64,000 bases of DNA from contig QJPP01001723.1 in NCBI GenBank assembly GCA_003996215.1, forward strand, positions 1-64,000. Direction: 5' to 3'. The notes under the pieces are model-generated. The model was not told the origin of the DNA, did not search any database, and saw only the letters and a list, made by a program, of their open reading frames with translations. This DNA is from Jaltomata sinuosa. Its lineage: Eukaryota > Streptophyta > Magnoliopsida > Solanales > Solanaceae. Made by a program: the position numbers and the translations under genes. Of the stretch, positions 1 through 11,634 are shown piece after piece (position 1 is the first letter of the stretch; each line of letters starts with the position of its first letter).

Positions 1-30
1 TGACGGAATCCTCCAAATATGTCCAAGGTT

Positions 31-40
31 CTATTTATAG
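31..40 (-). promoter_or_regulatory. TATA box of the partial LTR
   Basis: The minus strand reads CTATAAATAG, a strong plant TATA motif, placed downstream of a GC-rich block as expected at a U3/R boundary. Transcription would run left, off the window. Confidence 0.4.
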
Positions 41-99
41 GGTTTTGGAAAATAACCCCTTTTCCTTCTTGAAATCAGAATAGACAAATTCAAAAAATC

Positions 100-330
100 T
101 GTCGGGATGGATGCTGGCGCGCCGCGCCCGGAAGGTGCCAAGAGGTTCCTGCAGTAGTCTGGGCTCTGGCACGCTGCGCCTGGAAGGCACTCAGATCGGG
201 CTTCGGTAGTTTGGGGTCGGGCGCGTAGCACCCTGGACGCGCCTGCCTGGGTTCCCCTTTAGGGAACCGCACCTGGAAGGCGCCAGAAAGGTGCTGCTGT
301 AGTTTGATGCCTGGGGCGCCACGCCAGGTG
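100..330 (-). repeat. GC-rich degenerate repeat block in U3
   Basis: Variants of GGCGCGCCGCGCC and of (C/T)GGAAGG(T/C)GCC recur about four times, making an island far richer in GC than its AT-rich surroundings. Many sub-motifs are self-complementary (GGCGCGCC, GGCGCC). It lies directly upstream of the TATA box in the LTR's own orientation. Confidence 0.5.
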
Positions 331-592
331 TGCTCCTAACTGCTTCCGAGCTATTTTCACCTTCTTGTTTGCTCCCGAGCATTCCTCTACATAACTTTCA
401 TGCTTTACTCTTCTGTTTCATCTATTCATGGTCATTTCTCGCGTCATTTTGCCTGCAAGTATCTAATCATGTGTCTTAGTGCAACATATAGCAACTTCAA
501 TCAAAACACACAATATATAGTAGGTAACGTTCTCAAAACATAAGGTAAACATGGGTAAAATATGATAATCAGGCATATAAATATGCCCAACA

Positions 593-1536
593 TCAATGAC
601 TCTAGATGCAAGGGATTTAGTAGATATAGTCTTAAACCTTTTGAAAGAAGATAGTTAGGCTCAGACCTCAGAATCTATATGTGTATTGATGAGGATTTCA
701 GTTGAAAATAGAAAGTGTGGGATTCAGAGAAGTTGGTGTAGTTAAAAAGGGTGTTCCTAAGTTTAAAAGATATCAACCATATTGTTTAAGCCAGGAATAG
801 TCTTGTTCTTACTCCCTGCCCAGGATGCTCATACCTTATGTCCAGTAACTTCAGATAGCAAGATAGTAGAATCCTCACATTAGATCAGTTCAGACTTGCC
901 AGTAATTATTCCTAAGGCCGGAAGGCCCTACCCTCAGTACAGTCCATGCTGGTAAGTTCAGTTTAGAAGAGAATAGTTTTCTCGTATAGCTATTCCTCTC
1001 AGTTTTATGCTCCTTCAAGTAAATAATGATTTTTTGAGAATGCATTCATTCTTTATGGGGATCAGCTAAGTCCCTACTCTCAATCCAAGCCAGTTATCAT
1101 GTTGAACATTCGGTTTCAAGTCCTATCAGTGTTCCTATGCTCTTAGTATACATACATGTTTCACGAACACATCTCAGTTCATATTTCAATCAGAAATGAG
1201 TTTCCATGTCAGTACTCCATCTTTTAGTACTCAGTTGGTGGGATTGTAGCTCTTTCCCTTCCACCTCAGCCTAGTTAGTCTTTATTGGAGAAACACCTGG
1301 TTTCAGCATGAGTTAATAGTTCCTCTCTAGCTTATATGTTTACTCATATGTACTTCAGCCTCAGTATCATGTTCCCTCAGCTATCCTTGAATTTCAACAT
1401 GCTTTTACGTCCATAGAACTCAGCTCAGTTAGATATAAATTTCTAGTACTCAGTTGGTAGGGATTACAGCTCTTTCCCTCAAAACTCAACTTAATTAGTC
1501 TTCATTCGAGGACAAATAATCCCAAGGGGGAGATAT
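593..1536 (+). other. 3' internal (untranslated) region of a gypsy element, non-coding
   Basis: This stretch leads into a polypurine tract and LTR start at 1537. No coding domain survives. A block starting TCAGTTGGTGGGATTGTAGC at 1231 is repeated near 1450 as a diverged direct copy, each followed by a TTAGTCTT(C/T)ATT segment. The second copy runs into CATTCGAGGAC, a sequence also seen (inverted) beside the left LTR of the nested element at 5634-5670. These are features of the 3' leader of this gypsy group. Confidence 0.5.
1521..1536 (+). other. Polypurine tract of the outer gypsy element
   Basis: CCCAAGGGGGAGATAT directly precedes the LTR start TGTAATACCCC at 1537. Such a tract primes plus-strand DNA synthesis and marks the following LTR as the 3' LTR. 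The related nested element has a similar tract (CCCAAGGGAGCGATAT on the minus strand) at 5634-5649. Confidence 0.7.
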
Positions 1537-1884
1537 TGTAATACCCCAAAAAAATTTAAGCTAAGACTAAACCACTTTCCATAGGTGTCATGATCAATTC
1601 CCTAGTGTGGGAAGTGTTTTGTGTGTGGATCATCTTCATAAGAAACTCCTATAAGGAAGTTAAGTTGAAAGCACCCCAACCAAAGAAGTTTTCATGTAAG
1701 ACTAAACTAGGGTCAACTTAAAATGATCATATCTCCTAGAATATGAAAATATAGGTGGCCTAGTACCCACCAAATTAAAGGACATTGAGTCTTCTTTCCA
1801 ACACCACCAACCGCGCATTAATCTATGTTAAAAAAAAATGTTATCAGTATTTTACTAAAATGTGTCTGTCTGTCAAACTGACAG

Positions 1885-2200
1885 AAAGCACGAGAAGGTT
1901 CCACGGGTCATGAAACTAACTCGTGAAAATAGTCCAGAAGCTTAAAAGTAGCCTGAGAACCACGAGGAGGTTCCACGAGTTGTGGAAGTTTCCACGGGTC
2001 GTGAAACCAACTCGTGAAAACAGTCTAGAATCTTAAAAGTGGCCTGAAAACCACGAGGAGGTTCCACGGGTTGTGGAATGATCCACGGGTCGTGAAACCA
2101 ACTCATGGAAATCATTCCAGAGACCAGAAACTTCATCCAGGAACCACGAACCCTTTCCACAAACCGTGATCCATTCTACGGGTCATGGTTCACGCTCGTG
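1885..2200 (+). repeat. Tandem degenerate repeats with CACGGGTCGTG core
   Basis: Two to three diverged units of about 90-110 bp each carry CCACGGGT(C/T)(A/G)TG, CCACGAGGAGGTTCCACG and CTCGTG(A/G)AA. The motifs are partly self-complementary and lie upstream of the TATA box at 2286. Confidence 0.6.
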
Positions 2201-2285
2201 GAACCCAGCGATGAGTTTTTTCAGCAGTTTTTAATTTAACTCCTTAGGGGCATTTCAGACCTTTCATTCTTCTTTTAGCTCCGAC

Positions 2286-2293
2286 TATAAATA
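2286..2293 (+). promoter_or_regulatory. TATA box of the outer gypsy LTR
   Basis: ACTATAAATAGC is a canonical plant TATA box about 750 bp into the LTR, a normal U3/R position for a 2.65-kb LTR. Confidence 0.55.
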
Positions 2294-3274
2294 GCTTTGG
2301 GCTTATTTTTTTCTAAGTCTAAACCTCAAAACAAGTCAGTCTCCTCTTCAAGTCAGTTTTAATGAAAGAAAAGAGCATTCTTCTACAGATTTCAGACCCA
2401 GGGCTTCTTCTCCAAAACTTCAACTTTAGATTCCTCTTCAGGGATTATCATCCACCAGGTATATCGGTATTCAGTAAGGTTTTAGTTTACCCTTATGCCC
2501 AAAACCTTTGTCTTTTATTTCAAATTTCATGATGTCAGAAACTAGGGTTCTTACCCAATCATGCTATACTTTTCAGAATTAAGTCCTTATGATTTCTATA
2601 TGATCTATATCCTATTTTATGAGATTTGTACCCTATTTTCAATGACTTGCATGAGTTTTCACAAGAACTTTAAGAAATCAAGAATTTAGCCTAAAATTTT
2701 AATAGTTTTATGAGAATTGGTTTTCTTCGGAATTGAATCCAGATAACTAGCATTCAGTTTTAAACATGAAATTAGCATGTTTTCAGTCTACAGGCTTTCT
2801 TTAAAACTTCTCATAATTTAGCAGGCTTCATCTTACCTCAGTATATTTTACAAGAATATATTTTAAATATGTACTTTCAACATATGCCATCAATGATGAT
2901 GAACTTAGTAGGTCTTCTGATTAGCATGGTATCAAGATATGCCACCAATGATTACGAACTCGGTAAGCTTCATGATTAGTATGACTTCTAGATATGTCCA
3001 CATGTTTTATGAATGATTTTCAGTTATACAGTCTTTCAAAAATCATCTAGATTAATTAGGTTCTGATGTAGCATTCTATAACTTCAGTTTTAAATAAGCT
3101 ATCAGCATTTAGTTTGGGAGTAGTACTTAGCACCGAGTTGGACTAAGGTTCAGCATACCTAAAGTCCCAGAACTACGTGCCACCTTAGGTTATTTAGCCC
3201 CTCAGTTGGGTCTCAGAAGTAATGATTTCATCAGCCATGCCTTTATACCCTGGCAAGGTATATCGGGTCTTCTT

Positions 3275-5633
3275 TGTCACGCCCCGAGGTTACCCCCTAG
3301 ACGTAACATGGGACCTGGGACCACAAGAATCTCAAGCTAACCCTTGGTCATACCATTCTCAAGCATAACAAAAGATAAGCGGAAGCATAATATGGAAATC
3401 CCATCAAGGAAACTTCAATAAAAGGTCTAAAGGCCCCATAACATACAATATCCAAAAAAGGAATTCCAATACAAACTATGTCTGAAAGCCTCTAGTCATA
3501 ACATAAAGAGTTGCTAGGACAAGACCCTAGCTAACTCGGAGCATAGAAGTAAGGCTAACATAAGAAAAAATACATACCTAGTCCTGGCACTATGAGGACT
3601 CACCAAAGTTGGGCGTGAGTGGATGGGAACTCTAGACACGAAGCTATGAAGGGATACCTGAATCTGCATCATCAAAGGATGCAGCGCAATATGCGTTAGT
3701 ACTATGGAATGTACTAAGTATGAGAGCGATGCATGAATCATGATAAAACAATCTAAAAACATACTTAAGGATGAACTTGTTACTTAAAGAAGGACCATAA
3801 ACAAATATCAATGTATAAAACATAAAACATGAAATAAAGCTTAAGTTTCATAGTATAGAATCATATAACTTCATAGCTTGAAAATAAACATGTGGGAGTT
3901 TTTCTTAACCAACATTAAACTATGCTGAGCTACATGGAGTTCAGTGTCTTGCACCAACACTAAAAGAGTTATCCCAATCGGCGAAGGTTAGAACCATTTC
4001 ATACCAGGATCCTGTCATCATAAGCCTCAAAAGGGCAACCTACGGTGGCATGTAGTTCTGGGACTAAGGGTACTCTCACCGGGTCCAAATCGGTACTAAA
4101 TACTACTCCCAAAAAATATATATATATGACATGAGCTCACATACATATGACATATCAAATGCCAAACTTGTTCATACTTGTTCATATATTTTCATACCTC
4201 GGATCGTCATACTACTCATAAATTAGGGTTTTGAAATCGATTCATGAGCATTGATGGAACATCGGGGGTCTTATCTTGCATCATACTTCATAACATGGGA
4301 AGACTTGCATACTTCATGACTTGTAAAATTTGCATGGCTCTAGTTCAATTTTCTTAAAACATATACTTTCATTGAATCATGGGAACTAGGCATGCACATG
4401 CTTGAAAATCCATAAGGAACATGCTTATCAAAACCCAATTTACTCAAATAAACTTTATGCATGTAGAGATTTCCATGGTTAAACTTCAATTCATAAAATA
4501 AGAGTTAACATGTAAAAACCCATGTGAAATCATGCAATTTAATAGTAATTTCATAATCAAATCATGAGAAGACCATATTTAACAAAACCCATGAGAATTG
4601 GATAAGAACCCTAATTTGAAAATCATGAAATCAAAATTTGAGTTAAGTATTTTGGGCACAAGGGTGAAAGGAACCCATTTTTGATTACCCACATACCTTG
4701 GGGAAAGATTACCCATTTCAATGGAAAAGAACTAGGAGGCTTGAACTTGAAGCTAGGAGATTTGAGCTTGAGAGAAACTTTGGAGAGAAATCTTCCTTTT
4801 TGGGAGAAGAATGAGGAACTTAGGAGAGACTTAGGATAATATGGGTGAAAACCCTACTAGAAATAGTAGAAACGACTCCACTTAGTAGTTAAAAGAGTGG
4901 GAAATGACCAAAATACCCCTGGGAAATAATTAGAAAAATTCTGAAAGAGACAGTCAACTCAGTGACCACGACTCCATCTACGGGTCGTGGTCTGAATGAC
5001 GGATCATTCTTTAGAAACGTAAACCCCAGGCTGGAAACATCGTGCTGCAGATTCATTTCTACGGGTCAACAGGACGGACCCATAGAATGAATGACGGGTC
5101 GTAGACTCACTCGTGGAATTTGGGGAAGAAAAGCTGAATTTTGACAAACCACAGGTCACTCTACGGACCGTAGTTTTGGTCGATGGGTCGTGAACCAAAC
5201 AGTGATTTTGAGAATGAAAATTTTAAGCTTCAGTTCAGCAACGACGAATTGAAGTACGGACCGTCGTTCCAAACGACGGTTCGTCATTCCCATCTGTCAT
5301 CACTGGCAGCACTGCAGTAAACTGCCCATAACTTTTTACTCCGGACTCGTATTAATACGCAGTTGGTGGCGTTTGAAAGAAGACTCAAAATTCTTTAATT
5401 TGGTGGGTACTAGGCCACTAACTCTTTATATTTTGGGAGGAAAGATCGATTGAAGTTGACCCTAGTTTAGACTTACATGAAAACTTACTTTGGCGAGGTG
5501 CTTGCCACTTAACTTGATGATAGGAGTTTCTTATGAATATGATTCGCATCCAAAGCACTCACCACACTAAGTAAAAGATTATTACACTCATGGAAAAGGT
5601 TTGGGTATTAGCTTAACATTTTAGGGTGTTACA
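3275..5633 (-). repeat. 3' LTR of nested gypsy element
   Basis: In element orientation this LTR runs from TGTAACACCC at 5633 to GGGGCGTGACA at 3275. It pairs with 8359-10718 throughout. The 82-codon minus-strand ORF at 3514-3762 recurs at 8598-8846 only because the LTRs are copies. The U3 part (4930-5300) holds a cluster of ACGGGTCGTGG and ACGGACCGT motifs. Confidence 0.85.
4930..5300 (-). repeat. Self-complementary ACGG-CCGT motif cluster, left LTR
   Basis: Motifs such as CTACGGGTCGTGG, ACGGACCCAT, CTACGGACCGTAG and ACGGACCGTCGTTCC occur every 30-60 bp. CTACGGACCGTAG is a near-perfect palindrome. The block lies 330-700 bp from the LTR start. Confidence 0.6.
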
Positions 5634-7781
5634 ATATCGCTCCCTTGGGATCATTCGTCCTCGAATGAAGACTAAACAAGGGAACTCCAGAGATAAAATA
5701 TCCCAACCAAAAATGAAACATGAAAACCGAAGAATCAACATGAAACTGAAATTTTCAACTTAAATCATGGCTGAATCAACTTTGAAAATATGAATACATG
5801 CTAGGATCATGAGAGAAACTGCTGGAATAGAATCGGAGGGACATACTAAGGATGGAACTACAACCTCAAGCTGAAACCAGACCGGAAGGAAAAAGGGTGA
5901 GGGTACTTGGCCTTCATAGATGATTCGGCTTCCCAAGTAGCTCCTTCAACTGAGTTATGAAAGCTGAAGTACTATCGTGGTAATCGACTTTCGATTGAAA
6001 TAAAAATTGAGTTGGTTTTATGAGACACGTATGCATGCTGAAAATGTAAGAACAACCAACATAATAGGAACTGGATATCCAATATGATAACTGGTGTGGC
6101 ATGAGAGTAGGAACTCACTAAAACTCATAAGGAACGAACATACTTTAGATATCACAGTTAACCAAAAGGAACACCAAACAGAGAGAAGTAGATATACGGG
6201 AAAACCATTCTCTTCTAAATACCACCCCTACCAATCGCGACTAACAACCTCAACAGCGCACATAAAGGTACTAAGTTATGTGTCTAACTACCCAATTCCC
6301 CATGTTAAAACCTATCTCGACTAGACCTCTTGCACATAGAGTTATCTCCTAAGAATAGTAGTTCTTCTTATCACAACAACCAACTAACTTTGATCTCCTA
6401 ATCAAAGGGTCACTAGTTGCGCAAAACAGGTATCCACATGAATCCCATCACGATATTCAGCTTATAACTATGGTGACCTTATGGTTTCGTATCTTACCCA
6501 ATTTAAGACTTCTCTCCTCTTCCTTATCATAACTAGAATTCACAGATTCAAGAACGTCTATAGAGGGACATCCTAAAATTTCTTATCTAACTATTTCGCA
6601 CGAATAATCCTTTCCTCACAATTCACCCACACCTAAAAGTCAAGGTGGAACAAGTACACTATCAAGGAAAAAGAATCTCCTACCTTCCAGCTAGGCTACT
6701 ACAAGGTCTTCTCCCCTAACACTTACAACAACATAAACCAGAATCATTGATAGAAAAGAGCAGGAGCATCACGAATGAAGGATTACAGATTGATCTAGAC
6801 TTACACTTAGCATGATCTAGGCACTCAAGGTGAGGCTTGGAGAGTTGAGTGCAGTAGGCATGAGTATTTCACATACTAGGCACGTAAGGCAGAAATGGTG
6901 GGGATCACCACCCCTCTTCATCAAAGACAAAGGTAAAAGGGCTTTAGATCAAGGAAATCATAAGCGTGAACCGTTTGAAGAATCAAGTCTGAGCATATAC
7001 ATAACGTAACATGATTTGATTTGCCATTAAGGCATGTCCGAGGACTGAACTAAGTAAATAGGACTGAACGTACTGAGAGACATGAGTTTACATAGGTAAC
7101 CACCCTCAGGGCATAAAGCTGGGATTTATAGAATCACAGGATAAGAGTAGAGTCATTGTCTGAAGCAATCACTTGTCATTTTAGAACCTGAACATGAGCG
7201 TGAATTTGAAATATGACCATGGCACTGACACACAAGGTATGCAAAAGGGATCATAATGGCAGAGTTATACTTAGGATGCTAGGATAGAAATAAGCTTTTG
7301 CCTCCCCTCTTGACTTTGTTCTAACACTCACAAGCATCGCTACCTGAGCCCCCAAAATCAGGCTAATTCTACATTCCACTATCTCCCTCTTAGGTTTATG
7401 CTACCCTTCTGAGTCTATGGACCTCTCACCAACCTCTCAAAGGAACTATGATTGTTTTACCTAACAGGACATACCCTACTCCCAAATCTAGCACGACTAC
7501 CTACTTCCTTCTATAGTCAAAGACTCTCCTTCTCTTAAAAGTCTAGGCCTCAACCCTCTTATCCCCCCTTAGTTCTAGGTCAATACAACTCACAACCAAA
7601 TAAAAGTAGGGGTCCAAGGACTATGGATGCATAAAGGAAGAAAATCTAGTGACGTACCTGAATCAACTCTTAGAGGAATACTCTGCTCTGACTGGATAGG
7701 CAATGAAAGGAATTGGTTTTGGAGCTGAACATCACAGTTGCTTTTCTTAGATTAGGGGAAATTCCTAATCCTATGGCCTAA
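5634..7781 (-). other. Non-coding interior of the nested element
   Basis: Between the polypurine tract and the gag remnant I see no retrotransposon domain on either strand. Short ORFs at 5914-6102 and 6094-6324 overlap on opposite strands and carry no known motif. This is where pol would lie in a complete relative. Confidence 0.6.
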
Positions 7782-8147
7782 CTAACTACACCTAAAATAC
7801 CACTTATTACCCGCAAGGCAATCACCCAAATGAAACTTACCACAACTACTACAATGAGGGTACCTCAAGGTCTTCGGAGCTCTATGGTGACAAGACTGAG
7901 AGTCGAGGGTAGGTGTGCTAACTGAAGATGGGGTTGGTCTGGATGACCTCTGCTGAGAAGATGATTGGTTTCGTGTTCTGGTCTTCTTGTTCTTCCTCTT
8001 CCTCTTCTTTAGTTTCTCTTTCTCATTCAACTGAGCTGTCATGGCTTGAGCCAACATACAGATGGCTTCACGAAATTTTGCATTCATAACCTCATGATCT
8101 AGAGTGGTTGGATTAGCATTCCTCATGGGGTTTCTTTGCGGAGACAT
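7782..8147 (-). pseudogene. Shortened gag of a Ty3/gypsy element
   Basis: The 121-codon reading begins MSPQRNPMRN about 190 bp inside the primer-binding site, the right place for gag, and continues with a helical EVMNAKFREAICMLAQAM segment typical of gag N-termini in this gypsy group. A lysine-rich tract (residues about 43-57) and a serine/proline-rich linker follow. It ends in a cysteine motif CSSCGKFHLGDC (about residues 98-109), like the CX2C-H-C motif that precedes the zinc knuckle in chromovirus gag. A full gag has a capsid domain of roughly 200 residues between the N-terminus and the cysteine motif; that is missing here. It may still have been translated as a short protein. The assignment to gag is from motif and position; function is doubtful. 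Confidence 0.65.
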
Positions 8148-8333
8148 TATCTGGAATGCGTAAGGAACAAATTAGAAGGGTAAGTAGAGTCAAAATCTAT
8201 CGCACGATAGTGAACATGAAGAAGTGAAGTTTTTCCAAAAACATCTCATAGCCTCCCCCTCATAAGTGTGGCGCGCTTCACACCCATGAAAGAGATTCTA
8301 CTCAATGCGGCTTTCAGACATCCTAGGACTCTT

Positions 8334-8354
8334 GAACCTGAGGCTCTGATACCA
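8334..8354 (-). other. Primer-binding site, initiator tRNA-Met type
   Basis: The minus strand reads TGGTATCAGAGCCTCAGGTTC, matching the 3' end of initiator tRNA-Met over its first 12 bases. It lies four bases inside the 5' LTR. Confidence 0.8.
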
Positions 8355-8358
8355 AGTT

Positions 8359-10718
8359 ATTCACACCCAGAGGTTACCCCCCAGATATAACATGGGACTT
8401 GGGACCACAAGAATCCTAAGCTAACCCTTGGTTATAGCATTCTCAAGCATAACAAAAGATAAGCGGAAGCATAAAACAGAAATCCCATCAAGGAAACTTC
8501 AATAAAGGGTCTAAAGGCCCCATAACATACAATATCAAAAAATGGAATTCGAATACAAACTATGTCTGAAAGCCTCTAGTCATAACATAAAGAGTTGCTA
8601 GGATAAGACCCTAGCTAACTCGTAGTATAAAAGTAAAGCTAACATAAGGAAAAAAACATAACTAGTCCTTGCACTATGAGGACTCACCAAAGCTGGGCGT
8701 GAGTGGCCGGGAACTCTAGCCATGAAGCTGTGAAGGGACACCTGAATCTGCATCATCAAAGAATGCAGCGCAATATGCGTTAGTACTATGGAATGTACTA
8801 AGTATGAGAGTGATGCATGAATAATGATAAAACAGTTTAAAAACATACTTAAGAATGAACTTGTTACTTAAAGAAAGACCATAAATAAATATCAAGGTAT
8901 AAAACATAAAACAGTAAATAAATCTTAAGTTTCATAGTATAGAATCATATAACTTCATAGCTTGAAAATAAACATGTGGGAGTTTCTCTTAACCGACATT
9001 AAACTATGCTGAGCTACATGGAGTTCAGTGTCTTGCACCCACACTGAAAGAGTTGTCCTAACCTTCCAAGGTTAGAACCATTTCATACTAGGATCATGTC
9101 ATCATAAGCCTCAATAGGGCAACCTACGGTGGCACATAGTTCTGGAACTAAGGGTACTCTCACCTGGTCCAACTTGGTGCTAAATACTACTCCCAAAACA
9201 TATATATACATGACATGAGCTCACATACATATGAAATATCAAATGCCAAACTTGTTCATACTTGTTCATACATTTTCAAACCCCGGATCGTCATACTACT
9301 CATGAATTCGGGTGTTGAAATCGATTCATGAGCATTGATGAAACATTGGGTGTCTTATCTTGCATCATACTTCATAACATGGGAATACTTGCATACTTCA
9401 TGACTTGTAAAATTTTCATGGCTCTAGTTCAATTTTCATAAAACATATACTTTCATAGAATCATAGGAACTAGGCATGCACATGCTTGAAAATCCATAAG
9501 GAACATGCTTATCAAAACCCAATTTACTCAAATCGACTTTATGCATTTAGAGATTTCCATGGTTAAACTTCAATTCATAAAATAAGGGTTAACATGTAAG
9601 AACCCAAGTGAAATCATGTAATTTAATAGTAATTTCATAATCAAGTCATGAGAAGACCATATTTAACAAAACCCATGAGAATTGGATAAGAACCCTAATT
9701 TGAAAATCATGAAATCAAAATTTGAGTTAAGGGTTTTGGGCAGAAGGGTGAAAGGAACCCATTGTTGATTACCCACATACCTTGGGGGAAGATTACCCAC
9801 TTCAATGGAAAAGAACTAGGAGGCTTGAACTTGAAGCTAGGAGACTTGAGCTTGAGAGAAACTTTGGAGAGAAATCTTCCTTTTTGGGAGAAGAATGAGG
9901 AACTTAGGAGAAACTTAGGATAATTTGGGTGAAAACCCTACTAGAAATAGTCAAAACGACTCCACTTAGTAGTTAAAAGGGTGAGAAATGACCAAAATTC
10001 CCCAGGGAAATAATTAGGAAAATTCTGAAAAAGACAGTCAACTCAGTGACCACGACTCCGTCTACGGGTTGGGGTCTGAATGACAGATCATTCTTTGGGA
10101 ACATAGAGCCCAGGCTGGAAATATCATGCTGCAGATTCATTTCTACGGGTCAACAGGACGGACCCGTAGAATGAATGACGGGTCGTAGACTCACTCATAG
10201 AATTTGGGGAAGAAAAACTGAATTTTGACAAACCACGGGTCACTCTATGGATCGTGGTTTTGGTTTACGGGTCGTGAACCAACCAGTGGTTTTGAGAATG
10301 AAAATTTTAAGCTTTAGTTCAGCAACGATGAATTGAAGTACGGACCGTCGTTCCAAATGATGGTTCGTCATTCCCATCCGTCATCACTGGCAGTACTGCA
10401 GTAAACTGCCCATAACATTTTACTCCGGACTCGGATTAATGAGCGGTTGGTGGAGTTGGAAAGAAGACTCAAAAACCTTAAATTTGGTGGGTACTAGGCC
10501 ACCTAACTATTTATATTTTGGGAGGAATGATCGATTGAAGTTGACTCTAGTTTAGACTTACATGAAAACTTACTTTGGCGAGGTGCTTGCGACTTAACTT
10601 GATGATAGGAGTTTCTTATGAACATGATTCGCATCCAAAGCACTCATCACACTAGGAAAAAGATTATTACACTCATGGAAATGGTTCGGGTATTAGCTTA
10701 GGATTTTGAGGTGTTACA
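8359..10718 (-). repeat. 5' LTR of nested gypsy element
   Basis: This copy pairs with 3275-5633. Its inner terminus is mutated: the last two bases on the minus strand read AT in place of CA. The outer terminus at 10718 keeps TGTAACACC. The ACGGGTC-type cluster recurs at 10030-10400. Confidence 0.85.
10030..10400 (-). repeat. Self-complementary ACGG-CCGT motif cluster, right LTR
   Basis: This is the LTR copy of the block at 4930-5300, with the same spacing and scattered substitutions such as CTACGGGTTGGGG for CTACGGGTCGTGG. Confidence 0.6.
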
Positions 10719-11634
10719 CTCTCGATGAGGCGTATACATCAGACTCCACGTTTAGCTCATGTGGTTTATGTCGGTTAACAGACTCTCCCACATAATTAGA
10801 CTCAGTAGTTGTGTACTAGGCCCTCAGTTCAGTTTTATAGCTTTTAAATTATCTTTTTTCTGAATATCCTTATATTTCAGATTTTGTGCATATTATGTTT
10901 GGGCCTGAGTACTACAGATTCAACTTATAGTTTTAAAACAGCTCATCAATATTTTCAGCATGCTTAATCATCTCATAGCCTATGTATCTCATAGTTTACA
11001 ACTCAGAAACATTTTATACTCTTCAGTAAAGGATCCCATGTTTTACAGTGTTATCTTATGTATTCTCAAATATCTATACTTAGTCCAGCTTTCAGTTATG
11101 TTTCTAGTATATACATGTTTTCTCATGTTTTAAAAGTTAGTGCATTATCTCACATGCTCAGTACATTCAAAGTACTGACCGCATACCTTCCTTGTGTTTC
11201 ATAATTTTATGATGTAGGTTTCAGTACTAGCTCCAGGATCATGGTCAGACAGATCGCAGCTTCCTGTCAGCAAGGGATGAGTTCTCTTTATTCGGGAACT
11301 CTAGTCAGTAGTAGTTATAGATGTTATTTCAGTTATTATACATTGATTAGAGCTAGTTGGGGGTCGTGTACCGGCTAACTGTAGTTAAGTGTTAGTAGAG
11401 GCTTCATGGACAGTCAGATAGTCAGTCACTCAGTTGTATCAGTTTTCAAATGCTATTGTATATCAGATTATATTATCTTCTTTTTATATAATATTTTTAA
11501 AAGAGCACAGCACATTTCAGCCGCATTTACTTTCAGTCTTTATCTCATCAGTATGCCAGGCCATGGGTTAGCTTGGGGTCACTTGTGACTCTAAGCACCG
11601 TGTTGCGTCCAGGGTGTAGGCTCGGGGCGAGACA
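10719..11634 (+). repeat. Outer gypsy 3' LTR, right part
   Basis: The sequence resumes the LTR left at 3274 and ends CTCGGGGCGAGACA at 11634. A run of CTCAGT/TTCAG-rich text in the same style as 2700-3270 supports continuity. Satellite DNA begins on the next base. The ORF at 11406-11588 is LTR sequence with no domain. Confidence 0.65.

Larger units (their letters stand above)
1..592 (-). repeat. Partial LTR of an unidentified LTR retrotransposon, cut by the left edge
   Basis: On the minus strand the sequence starts TGTTGGGCATA at 592 and runs leftwards off the window. A TATA-like CTATAAATAG lies at 31-40, about 555 bp into the LTR, and a GC-rich block at 100-330 sits just upstream of it. There is no polypurine tract beside 592, so this would be a 5' or solo LTR rather than a 3' LTR. 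Short ORFs here read through the GC-rich repeats and show no recognisable domain. The call rests on the terminus, the TATA box and the context, with no second copy in the window, so it is tentative. Confidence 0.4.
1537..3274 (+). repeat. Outer gypsy 3' LTR, left part (interrupted)
   Basis: The LTR starts TGTAATACCCC after a polypurine tract and resumes at 10719 after a nested element; the two parts total about 2.65 kb. Its opening 300 bp is clearly related to the minus-strand LTRs of the nested element: shared blocks include AAGAAACTCCTAT, TTTTCATGTAAG and CTAAACTAGGGTCAACTT. It contains a cluster of ACGGGTCGTG-like motifs at 1885-2200 and a TATA box at 2286. Two short near-repeats at 2885-2990 (ATATGCCA(T/C)CAATGAT) are also present. 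Confidence 0.75.
3275..10718 (-). mobile_element. Nested non-autonomous gypsy element with gag remnant only (7.4 kb)
   Basis: Two direct repeats of almost equal length (3275-5633, 2359 bp; 8359-10718, 2360 bp) flank a 2.7-kb interior. On the minus strand the LTR starts TGTAACACC and ends GTGACA in the left copy. A tRNA-iMet-type primer-binding site lies at 8334-8354 and a polypurine tract at 5634-5649, fixing the orientation as minus. The interior holds one short gag-like ORF and no protease, reverse transcriptase or integrase, so movement would need proteins in trans. It sits inside the LTR of a related element in opposite orientation. Flanks TTCTT and CTCTC do not form a clear target duplication. 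In one 145-bp stretch I compared, the LTRs differ at about 5% of sites. Confidence 0.85.

Noticed and set aside
3514..3762. 82-codon minus-strand ORF conserved at 8598-8846
   Set aside because: The two copies sit at the same place in the two LTRs of one element, so similarity reflects LTR duplication, not selection on a protein.
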